Positions 6,524 through 12,693 of a DNA stretch of 15,060 bases are shown one piece after another (the first letter of the stretch is position 1; each line of letters begins with the position of its first letter). The stretch covers positions 1 through 15,060 of the forward strand of contig CAMWYV010000002.1 of NCBI GenBank assembly GCA_947178565.1. The letters are read 5' to 3'. A program made the translations under genes and the position numbers. The notes below the pieces were generated by a model. It searched no databases. It saw only the letters and a program-made list of their open reading frames with translations, and was not told the origin of the DNA. Source of the stretch: an uncultured Porphyromonadaceae bacterium (GTDB lineage Bacteria; Bacteroidota; Bacteroidia; Bacteroidales; Muribaculaceae).

Positions 6524-8602
6524 TTAGTCGCGGAAAAACTTGAGCATATTGTTTTCAACCTTTTTATTGCCGAGAAGCAGAAGTGAAAGTCTGCTCGGGT
6601 CTGAAACAACCGCTGCACCACGGGTGCGGTTGAAATTCATAGCATTCTCCTCATAATTGTAGGGACGACCTTCGTTATCCACAGCAATGATGTTGAATAC
6701 AATCACACCGTTGTTTGCTTTAACAGGACCGGTGAGTTTGCCCGGCTCTGTCACAGACACTACAGCGGCAAATTCACCGCCGCCGATACCCGGAACATAT
6801 GGAGACACCTGACCGAAGTTAACCATCGCTGTATCAACCTTGCTGTCCATTACCTGAGCATATTCAACAACATTCTTGCCCTTGCCGTTATATTTTTCTA
6901 TGATTGCAGCGGCTTTCTTATTGTTACGGACAACAGAGGTGAGATACTGCTTCACATCATCATTGGTAGCAGGAATGTAATCCTTATAGATATCGTTGAG
7001 AGCTAAAGCGATGAAACGTCCGTCTGTTTCCTCGCCCAATATGGGAGAGACCTGACCTTTCTTGGCTTCCATAGCCCAGTGAACAGCGTCACGTGATGCG
7101 TTAATGCCGTTGAGCTGGGGCGTAGAGGCAGACACGATAGCGGGGAATACCTGATATCCGGCTTCAGCTGCATTTGCCACAAACTGCTCAGCAGTCTTAT
7201 TATTATTTATGAATGTCTGTAGATCAGCTTCAAGCTTATTGATAGTAGCACGAGACGGCTCGGCTGAAAAACGGATTTCAGCAAGGTCATACACAGCTAC
7301 AGGAGCCTTGCGACTGTTTACCTTAAGCACAAGAATATTTTCCTGAGAGATAGTATCAGGAGTAAAGAATGTTCCGATTGAAGCCGTTGAGATAGCGTCA
7401 CGCACAGAAGCTGCCTGAGGATCAAGAAGTGAAATATCAAGATCTTTCTGGACAGACTGAACACCGGCAACTCCAGACAAACTGTCAACTGAAATTTTAC
7501 CGGCATTGAGTTCACGGATAAGTGAATCGGCTGTTGCGCGGGGGGCTGCGACAGCAAAGAGAGTCACATTAACCGAATCGGTTTCAACAGTTCTGTTAAC
7601 GAGTTTCGCAAGGGTAAAGTCATTACCGATGCGGCTTACAAGCGCTGCTTTACCAACAGATGCAGAATCAGCAAAACTCTTCATGCGGCTGTCAAGAATA
7701 GATGCGGCTGAAACTTTATTGCGGTTAACTACAAACTGCGGTTTTTCAACAAGACCCTCTGTAGCGGGCTGCTCATTGAGAGCGACAAGAGCCTCCTCTA
7801 CCGCTACTTCAGCAGCAGCAAGGTCTTCAGCCGACGGCACAATATCAACAGCGATATAGTTGACCGCCCGCTGGGGCATATCAAGACGATACGAAGATTT
7901 ATTCCTGTTCCACTCTTCTTTTACTTCCGCATCACTGACAGGATATTCATCGTCTGATAGTGACGCATAGTCCTTAATGACATATGCAATCTGAGCGGTA
8001 GCGGCATTCTCGTCATAGACAGCTTTAGCGTCAAGCTCGTTTGCAGTCAGAGTGCCTTGAAGAAGTGTATTGAACTTCTGCTGAAGAAGAGAAGTCTCCA
8101 TCTGCTGCTCAAGCGACTGCCAATATTGACGAAGCTGAGCGGCGCTCTGCTCATCGATACCGTAGTTCACCGGATTATATGCCATATCATGAAGTGCTCT
8201 TGCACTTTCAATACCCTGCTGACGGAGCATTGCGTCCAGATAGAAAGAGCCGCTTCCAAGCATAGCATCCGTAAGTTCATCTGAGGTTACCTTCAAACCG
8301 AGATCCTCAAGCTCTTTCTGCATGAGTTTCTCGCTGACCATTGAGTAAAGCACTCTCTGCTGAAGAACAGCCTGATCATATTTTTCTCCTCTCTGCTGGA
8401 GCTGCTGGTTTTCCTGTTCCACACGACGCTGGAAATCCTGCACATCAATTTTTTGTCCTCCGACCTTGGCTATGGTAGTACCCGTGCCGAAAAGTGTTCT
8501 GCCGGAAGTAAAGAAGTCACCGATAATAAACGCGAGGAGCGCAAGACCGATGATAACAAGCAAAAGCACTGATTTGCTTCTGATTTTCTCTAATGTTGCC
8601 AT
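6524..8602 (-). CDS. PpiD/SurA-like periplasmic foldase (peptidylprolyl-isomerase family)
   Basis: A 692-residue membrane-anchored periplasmic chaperone of the PpiD type, assisting folding of exported and outer-membrane proteins. Residues 1-10 are cytoplasmic, 11-31 form a single transmembrane helix (SVLLLVIIGLALLAFIIGDF), and 40-240 form the SurA_N-like helical chaperone region rich in Gln and Glu (VGGQKIDVQDFQRRVEQENQQ). About 340-420 corresponds to where the parvulin domain lies in relatives, but the expected HILI-type strand reads VTLFAV, so the catalytic His is apparently absent. The C-terminal 430-692 has a second parvulin-like or PPIase-related region followed by a KFFRD end. Length fits bacteroidal PpiD relatives (about 700). 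It is transcribed from its own near-consensus promoter at 8645-8676 and ends in the hairpin at 6466-6501. Chaperone role is from family knowledge; PPIase activity is doubtful. Confidence 0.88.
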   Translation of the reverse strand: MATLEKIRSKSVLLLVIIGLALLAFIIGDFFTSGRTLFGTGTTIAKVGGQKIDVQDFQRRVEQENQQLQQRGEKYDQAVLQQRVLYSMVSEKLMQKELEDLGLKVTSDELTDAMLGSGSFYLDAMLRQQGIESARALHDMAYNPVNYGIDEQSAAQLRQYWQSLEQQMETSLLQQKFNTLLQGTLTANELDAKAVYDENAATAQIAYVIKDYASLSDDEYPVSDAEVKEEWNRNKSSYRLDMPQRAVNYIAVDIVPSAEDLAAAEVAVEEALVALNEQPATEGLVEKPQFVVNRNKVSAASILDSRMKSFADSASVGKAALVSRIGNDFTLAKLVNRTVETDSVNVTLFAVAAPRATADSLIRELNAGKISVDSLSGVAGVQSVQKDLDISLLDPQAASVRDAISTASIGTFFTPDTISQENILVLKVNSRKAPVAVYDLAEIRFSAEPSRATINKLEADLQTFINNNKTAEQFVANAAEAGYQVFPAIVSASTPQLNGINASRDAVHWAMEAKKGQVSPILGEETDGRFIALALNDIYKDYIPATNDDVKQYLTSVVRNNKKAAAIIEKYNGKGKNVVEYAQVMDSKVDTAMVNFGQVSPYVPGIGGGEFAAVVSVTEPGKLTGPVKANNGVIVFNIIAVDNEGRPYNYEENAMNFNRTRGAAVVSDPSRLSLLLLGNKKVENNMLKFFRD

Positions 8603-8644
8603 TGATTATTTATATTTTTTTTGATTGGCTTGAATAATAGCGCA

Positions 8645-8676
8645 CAAAGATAGCACTTTTTATCTTTGCCGCCAAA
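8645..8676 (-). promoter_or_regulatory. Near-consensus promoter of the foldase gene
   Basis: On the minus strand TTTG (8673-8676) is followed after 20 bases by TATCTTTG (8645-8652), matching both sigma-ABfr elements exactly. The start site would be about 8639, giving a leader of about 36 bases. The -7 element is also one arm of an exact 8-bp inverted repeat, CAAAGATA (8645-8652) and TATCTTTG (8661-8668), lying inside the spacer. Confidence 0.8.
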
Positions 8677-8681
8677 TCAAG

Positions 8682-8710
8682 TACGCGTAAGAGAGTGTAA
8701 ATACGCGTTA
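8682..8710. repeat. Paired TACGCGT sites just upstream of the foldase -33 element
   Basis: TACGCGT occurs at 8682-8688 and 8702-8708, exactly 20 bp apart, about two helical turns. The first copy is a full palindrome, TACGCGTA. The nearer copy starts 6 bases upstream of the -33 TTTG. The placement and phasing suggest a regulator-binding region; no regulator can be named. Confidence 0.45.
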
Positions 8711-8743
8711 ATCCCTCGAATCAGGCATAAAAGCAAACTTAAA

Positions 8744-9748
8744 TCAATCAATGAGGCTAATTCCGCTCACCAAATCAGGAATAGTTTTATTCTTCTGGTA
8801 TATTGGAAAAAGCTTCACCTTTCTTTCAGGAAAATCTATTAGAACGTTCTGCAAAAATAGATTGAACGGATTTATTGCAAAGTCCTCTTCCCGGCTATCA
8901 TAGAAATAAACATTACCGAGTCCTACTCTGTCACCGATGCTTACAACCGCCCGGTTGTACACCTTAGCCGCAAAAGATCCCAGAGCCGTAACAACCGTAT
9001 CATTGACTATATCCGCCTTGTGAACCATCTCAACCTGAGAAGCCGGCATCTTTACTCTTGCATCCTTTATACCCGAGTCAATAAAAAATCTACCCTCATA
9101 TCCTGCAGCTTTCAAGTCCAATAAATAACGCTTGCCCAGCATAGGCATCTGCAAGGGAGATTTAGAGGTATATAATTCGGCACAAGTGAGATAGGCGGTA
9201 TCAGGATCTGCTTGATAAAGGGCTATAGCTCTATTGGTGAAATCATACTCCAGTTTAAACTTTTCAAGGAAATCTATACCAAGCACACTAATTCCGGAAG
9301 TTGATGGAGCGAAATCAACATTACGGAGAACAGTAGCGTCCTTCAGTCGTCCCACACCATATTTTTTACCAAGAGAATCAGTTTTAATATCATACTTGAT
9401 AAGCGGCAAATCAACGGTATATCTCCTCAAATTGAAATTATATTTACCTCCGCCATCTCGACCGACTACAGGATACCATTTCTTTTTCACACTGAAGCCA
9501 AGAGAGTCTAGTAGAGCGAGATCAGATTCGGTAATCGTGCTCAAATCACTCCCAGTGTCCACTCTAAACCTCAAGCCGGGAATCAATTCAATTTCTCCAG
9601 GAGTAGAAAGGATAGGTATATAGCACAGTTTCGCCTTATCTGTATCGGGATGCATATCATCCTGAGATGACAGCATGCACACGCCGCTATACAATGCGGC
9701 AATCAATAGAAGAATCACCGCCAGCACTATGATTATCTTTCGCTGCAT
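8744..9748 (-). CDS. Membrane-anchored two-lobed retropepsin-like aspartic protease
   Basis: A 334-residue protein with an N-terminal transmembrane or signal-anchor helix (residues 4-22) and a predicted periplasmic body. It has two aspartic-protease half-sites: RVDTGSDLSTI (Asp64-Thr-Gly) and FFIDSGIKDARV (Asp224-Ser-Gly). Each is followed at a similar distance by a second hydrophobic motif, SVLGIDFLEKFKLEYDF at 154-170 in lobe one and NPFNLFLQNVLIDF at 283-296 in lobe two. This is the order expected of a duplicated retropepsin fold, giving one pepsin-like catalytic pair on a single chain. Cys24 has SGV before it, which is a poor lipobox. The gene is alone, between the foldase and tRNA-His, reading toward the foldase. 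Proteolysis is inferred from the two Asp motifs; the substrate is unknown, and a non-catalytic binding protein is possible. Confidence 0.75.
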   Translation of the reverse strand: MQRKIIIVLAVILLLIAALYSGVCMLSSQDDMHPDTDKAKLCYIPILSTPGEIELIPGLRFRVDTGSDLSTITESDLALLDSLGFSVKKKWYPVVGRDGGGKYNFNLRRYTVDLPLIKYDIKTDSLGKKYGVGRLKDATVLRNVDFAPSTSGISVLGIDFLEKFKLEYDFTNRAIALYQADPDTAYLTCAELYTSKSPLQMPMLGKRYLLDLKAAGYEGRFFIDSGIKDARVKMPASQVEMVHKADIVNDTVVTALGSFAAKVYNRAVVSIGDRVGLGNVYFYDSREEDFAINPFNLFLQNVLIDFPERKVKLFPIYQKNKTIPDLVSGISLID

Positions 9749-9777
9749 AATAGATTGGTAGCAATAAAATCAAGACA

Positions 9778-9785
9778 CAAAATTA
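9778..9785 (-). promoter_or_regulatory. Possible -7 element of the aspartic protease gene
   Basis: TAATTTTG on the minus strand matches TAnnTTTG and lies 29 bases before the ATG at 9748. No good TTTG is found 18-21 bases upstream (TTAAT only), so the promoter is half-supported. The rest of 9786-9881 is AT-rich with no feature I can name. Confidence 0.4.
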
Positions 9786-9881
9786 ATACCGTACGGAAAT
9801 TTATTAATTTAAGCCGTTCAAATTTCACCGAAATGTGACATTGGTTTCGGAACGATAACAACGGGGTTACAAAAACATTGC

Positions 9882-9916
9882 AAAAAAAATCGCGCTCGGT
9901 TTCATCCTAGCGCGAT
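9882..9916 (-). terminator. Intrinsic terminator of the tRNA-His transcript
   Basis: On the minus strand ATCGCGCT and AGCGCGAT form a perfect 8-bp GC-rich stem with a 12-base loop, followed at once by eight Ts (plus-strand A-run 9882-9889). It starts 11 bases after the tRNA 3' end. This is the clearest intrinsic terminator in the window. Confidence 0.9.
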
Positions 9917-9926
9917 ATAAAAAGAG

Positions 9927-10001
9927 GGTGAACAGTGGGATTCGAACCCACGACCTTCGGAACCACAATCCGACGTTCTAACCAACTGAACTATGCTCAC
10001 C
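9927..10001 (-). tRNA. tRNA-His (anticodon GTG)
   Basis: Read on the minus strand, GTGAGCA pairs with TGTTCAC (one G-T pair) as the acceptor stem. TCGGA-TTGTGGT-TCCGA is the anticodon arm with GTG at positions 34-36, and GTGGG-TTCGAAT-CCCAC is the T-arm. The extra G at -1 (base 10001) opposite discriminator C73 (base 9927) is the histidine identity element recognised by HisRS. The 3' CCA is not encoded (CTC follows C73), so it must be added after transcription. It has its own promoter and terminator and is therefore monocistronic. Confidence 0.97.
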
Positions 10002-10020
10002 ATGTTGGTCATTTGCGCTG

Positions 10021-10050
10021 CAAAGGTACTACTATTTTTAATATTAGCAA
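10021..10050 (-). promoter_or_regulatory. Promoter of tRNA-His
   Basis: On the minus strand TTG (10048-10050) is followed after 19 bases by TACCTTTG (10021-10028), an exact -7 match. The start site would fall about 10-15 bases before the tRNA 5' end, a normal short leader for a stable RNA. Confidence 0.8.
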
Positions 10051-10082
10051 TAGATTTTGAGCAAAAAACATTCAAAAATAAA

Positions 10083-10883
10083 TTAATTCTTTGAATACAA
10101 AGCCCTAAGTTGTGCTATCGTTGGATTATGACAGGTCATACCGCCATCCGCAACAATAGTCTGCCCCGTAATATAACGGCTACCCTCCCCGGCAAGAAAA
10201 GCGACTGTCGCGGCTATATCTTCCGGCTGACCAAGAGTATCGAGAGCATTCTGCTCACGGAAAACCCGGCGCACCGCTTCAGGCAAATTATCTGTAACCG
10301 CTCCGGTCATGACAATCCCAGGAGCAACGGCATTGCAGCGAATTCCCTGCTTGCCATATTGTGTCGCCACATATTTGGTCAGATTTATGATTCCAGCCTT
10401 AGCTATGCCATAATAGGTATCACGGAAATCTCCGGTGATACCTCCGATTGAGGCTATATTGATTATACTCCCGCTTTTACGCGCAATCATTGACGGCAAT
10501 ACTGCCTTGATTATGGCAAGTGTACTCAGAACGTTGAGATTCATTACATCCCGGAAGTAACTAAGATCAAGATTCTCTACGGCAGTATCTCGTCGCAGGT
10601 CAGTGCCACCGGCATTATTGACTACAATATCTATTCTACCCATATCACGGATGGTATCCACAACCGCACCTATACAGGTATCAGCATCTGAAGCATCCAT
10701 CACCGCTCCCCTCGCCTGGTAACCGTCGCGAATAAGAGCGTCAACTGTCGCGTCCACTTTTTCTTTGTTTCTGGACGCAACTGTCACTTTAGCGCCATGC
10801 GCGGCGAGAATCTTAGCACATGCGAGACCGATACCGGCAGTCGCTCCGGTAACAAAAGCCACTTTATCTTTAATAGAATCCAT
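10083..10883 (-). CDS. SDR-family oxidoreductase, 7-alpha-hydroxysteroid dehydrogenase-like
   Basis: A 266-residue classical short-chain dehydrogenase/reductase with a Rossmann fold. The cofactor motif TGATAGIG is at 12-19, NNAGG at 89-93, the catalytic set is Asn115, Ser145, Tyr158 and Lys162 (YGIAK), and the NAVAPG motif follows. Ser37-Arg38-Asn39 after the second strand favours NADP(H) over NAD(H). Several stretches (NNAGGTDLRRDT, INLTKYVATQ, ITGQTIVADGG, HNPTI) strongly recall, from memory, bacteroidal 7-alpha-hydroxysteroid dehydrogenases that oxidise the 7-hydroxyl of cholate-type bile acids. It is the last gene of the likely pyrE operon, 53 bases after the lipoprotein gene, with no clear promoter in that gap; its stop lies 33 bases before the tRNA promoter. 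SDR assignment is firm. The bile-acid substrate is inference; another sterol, sugar or keto-acyl substrate is possible. Confidence 0.9.
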   Translation of the reverse strand: MDSIKDKVAFVTGATAGIGLACAKILAAHGAKVTVASRNKEKVDATVDALIRDGYQARGAVMDASDADTCIGAVVDTIRDMGRIDIVVNNAGGTDLRRDTAVENLDLSYFRDVMNLNVLSTLAIIKAVLPSMIARKSGSIINIASIGGITGDFRDTYYGIAKAGIINLTKYVATQYGKQGIRCNAVAPGIVMTGAVTDNLPEAVRRVFREQNALDTLGQPEDIAATVAFLAGEGSRYITGQTIVADGGMTCHNPTIAQLRALYSKN

Positions 10884-10936
10884 AATCGCAGTATTATTTA
10901 TTGTTTAGAGGTATAACACTGCGTAATAGCGGAAGT

Positions 10937-11422
10937 TCACCGAATCACAAGCATGTACTGGAGCGATTCCTGCCCCGGAGTGGCCCTATATCTGGTCAAG
11001 GCATAGCCTTTTTCAACTGCCGGACCGGATAATGGCGCTCCTGTGCGATACACATCATAGGTACTTCCACATTTATTGCACCGCGCAACATTATCATCCT
11101 TGTCAATCGATACCCTTACCGTGGGAGAGACTTCAACAGGACAGCTCAAATCATAGGCAAGAGGAACATTGTCGAACGAACAGACCAACAGAACCCCGCC
11201 AAAACCAGTAGCTGACATATCAGTATATGGAAATCCCTGCGGCAATCGATCTGCCTTGATAAACGAACGAGAGTCAAGTGCCGCAGCAACACCATACTGC
11301 TGCCAGTCGCCTACAGTCGGAAAATCAATCCTCACCGGCATCGACGGGATGCGGTGATCGTCAACAGAATCACATGACGCCAACAAGAGCGCACATGCAA
11401 CCGCTGCAAAAGCCAGCTTCAT
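10937..11422 (-). CDS. Lipoprotein with a Rieske-like fold, ligand residues altered
   Basis: A 161-residue lipoprotein: the signal ends in the lipobox LASC with Cys17 as the lipidation site, so it is membrane-anchored. Residues 75-150 follow the order of a Rieske domain: a first loop DLSCPVEV (Cys94), then ARCNKCGSTYDVYRTGAPLSGPA with Cys115 and Cys118, then a closing Tyr-rich strand. The canonical CxH...CxxH set reads CxV...CxxC, so both cluster His ligands are missing while Cys spacing is kept. Cys81 could be a further metal ligand. Whether it binds 2Fe-2S, zinc or nothing cannot be decided. The ATG overlaps the SRPBCC stop as ATGA (11419-11422), showing translational coupling in the pyrE unit. 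Confidence 0.7.
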   Translation of the reverse strand: MKLAFAAVACALLLASCDSVDDHRIPSMPVRIDFPTVGDWQQYGVAAALDSRSFIKADRLPQGFPYTDMSATGFGGVLLVCSFDNVPLAYDLSCPVEVSPTVRVSIDKDDNVARCNKCGSTYDVYRTGAPLSGPAVEKGYALTRYRATPGQESLQYMLVIR

Positions 11423-11838
11423 GCAAAGAATGTGGTAATCAGCTCACCGAATTTATCCGCTGCCTCCTGCATCTTACCACCGATCATAGGCTTGAGCATC
11501 GCAGGAATCTCAACATCTATCACGCTGGTAGCTTTTGTGGAGCTATCCCCTTCCGGCTCAAGCTTCACCGAGAGTTTGAGAGGCACCGGAGACTGCTCGG
11601 CGGCAAGAGTAACCTTAGAAGGACTCACCCGCTCTTTCACCGCAAATCTTATTTCTCCCACAGGTGCCGCCGTTATAACTATAGCATCATCCTCAAAACG
11701 CACATCACCGATTTTCTCCTTTACCTCAGAGGGCAGCGAATCAAGTTTCTGCTGATATGCACCAATATTGCTGATTCTCTCATACACCTCCTCAATCGGT
11801 TTGCCGATAGTGGCAGGTTTACTGCTATACGTAGCCAT
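11419..11838 (-). CDS. SRPBCC (START/Bet v 1-like) superfamily protein
   Basis: A 139-residue cytoplasmic protein with no signal peptide. The pattern is that of a small helix-grip fold: an N-terminal strand (TYSSKPATIGKP), a short helix pair (IEEVYERISNIGAYQQKL), six or so alternating strands through residue 115, and a long C-terminal amphipathic helix (GKMQEAADKFGELITTFF) that would close a hydrophobic pocket. Such proteins bind lipids, polyketides or other hydrophobic ligands; no catalytic motif is evident. It lies 12 bases after pyrE and overlaps the lipoprotein gene by 4 bases, so it sits in the middle of the operon. Its role and ligand are unknown. Confidence 0.75.
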   Translation of the reverse strand: MATYSSKPATIGKPIEEVYERISNIGAYQQKLDSLPSEVKEKIGDVRFEDDAIVITAAPVGEIRFAVKERVSPSKVTLAAEQSPVPLKLSVKLEPEGDSSTKATSVIDVEIPAMLKPMIGGKMQEAADKFGELITTFFA

Positions 11839-11850
11839 AGGAATTTATGT

Positions 11851-12489
11851 TTATTTTCGTGCGGTCCAGTTTGCGGGGTCCTTACGCCACTCTTTGAGCG
11901 TTTCCAGATCTTCCTCACGAATATATTCTGTTTCAAGAGCTGCCTCAAGCATAGAATTATAATTACTGAGAGTAATGAGATTGACATCAGCATCCTTAAA
12001 ACGCTTCACAGCAATCGGGAAACCGTATGTAAAGATTGCCGCCATACCTACAACATCACAACCGGCGGCACGTATAGCCTCAACCGCCTTAAGGCTACTT
12101 CCACCTGTTGAAATAAGGTCTTCAATCACCACAACTTTCTGACCTGGTTTAAGGTTGCCTTCAATAAGATTTTCCAGACCGTGATCTTTAGGAGTGGAAC
12201 GAACATACACATACGGGAGTCCGAGGGTATCGGCAACAAGAGCACCCATAGCGATAGCTCCGGTAGCAACTCCGGCTATAGCATCAGGAGCCGGGAAATT
12301 CTCAAGAATGAGGCGACACATCTCAACCTTGATGAAGCTACGCACTTCAGGATATGACAATGTCTTGCGATTGTCGGTATATATAGGTGAATTCCAGCCG
12401 GATGCCCAAGTGAACGGCAGTTCGGGCTGAAGCTTGATTGCGCTGATTTTCAGGAGTTTTTCGGCTAAAATTCTTTCTAAGGGTTTCAT
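11851..12489 (-). CDS. pyrE: Orotate phosphoribosyltransferase
   Basis: A 212-residue enzyme joining orotate and PRPP to give orotidine 5'-monophosphate and pyrophosphate (EC 2.4.2.10), the fifth step of de novo UMP synthesis. The orotate/PRPP-contact segment FTWASGWNSPIYTDNRK is at 26-42, the flexible catalytic loop VRSTPKDHG at 96-104 carries Arg97, Lys101 and His103, and the PRPP motif VVVIEDLISTGGSS at 119-132 has Glu123-Asp124. Length is standard. It is the first gene of the operon, with a consensus promoter about 50 bases upstream, and is followed at 12 bases by the SRPBCC gene. Confidence 0.97.
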   Translation of the reverse strand: MKPLERILAEKLLKISAIKLQPELPFTWASGWNSPIYTDNRKTLSYPEVRSFIKVEMCRLILENFPAPDAIAGVATGAIAMGALVADTLGLPYVYVRSTPKDHGLENLIEGNLKPGQKVVVIEDLISTGGSSLKAVEAIRAAGCDVVGMAAIFTYGFPIAVKRFKDADVNLITLSNYNSMLEAALETEYIREEDLETLKEWRKDPANWTARK

Positions 12490-12538
12490 GGGTAGAATAT
12501 TATTACTGGTTTAAAAAACTTTATCGCTAATTTAGCTG

Positions 12539-12570
12539 CAAATTTATCACTTGGCTCATCAACTCGCAAA
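12539..12570 (-). promoter_or_regulatory. Promoter of the pyrE operon
   Basis: On the minus strand TTTG (12567-12570) is followed after 20 bases by TAAATTTG (12539-12546), exact for both elements. The start site would be near 12533, giving a leader of about 43 bases before the pyrE ATG. I see no convincing attenuator hairpin with a T-run in that leader. Confidence 0.75.
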
Positions 12571-12652
12571 TTTTTCAGCTCATTTTTACGCCCTATTTTT
12601 CTTTAATCTTATCATTAACACATATTATAATATAGCGTTTAAACTTTATACA

Positions 12653-12660
12653 TATCTTTA
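12653..12660 (+). promoter_or_regulatory. Possible -7 element of the Pro/Arg-rich protein gene
   Basis: TATCTTTA differs from TAnnTTTG only at the last base and lies 33 bases before the ATG at 12694. No clear TTTG sits 18-21 bases upstream. It would make 12490-12693 a divergent promoter region with the pyrE promoter about 80 bases away. Confidence 0.35.
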
Positions 12661-12693
12661 GCGTCTTAACATTAAACACTTATCCCAAATATC

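Noticed and set aside
8661..8668. TATCTTTG on the plus strand as a true divergent promoter
   Set aside because: The nearest TTG is 28 bases upstream, too far for a -33 element, and both flanking genes lie on the minus strand. Kept only as part of the palindrome finding.
9675..9680. Cys24 of the aspartic protease as a lipoprotein cysteine
   Set aside because: The residues before it are Ser-Gly-Val, which do not fit a lipobox; a signal anchor is more likely.
9927..10001. tRNA-His as an integration site for a mobile element
   Set aside because: No integrase, no direct repeat of the tRNA 3' end and no phage-like genes were seen on either side.
11278..12111. Long open frame (277 codons) on the plus strand opposite the pyrE operon
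   Set aside because: It spans parts of three well-supported minus-strand genes, has no promoter or signal-peptide logic, and its residue composition (His/Arg/Ser-rich) is typical of an antisense shadow.
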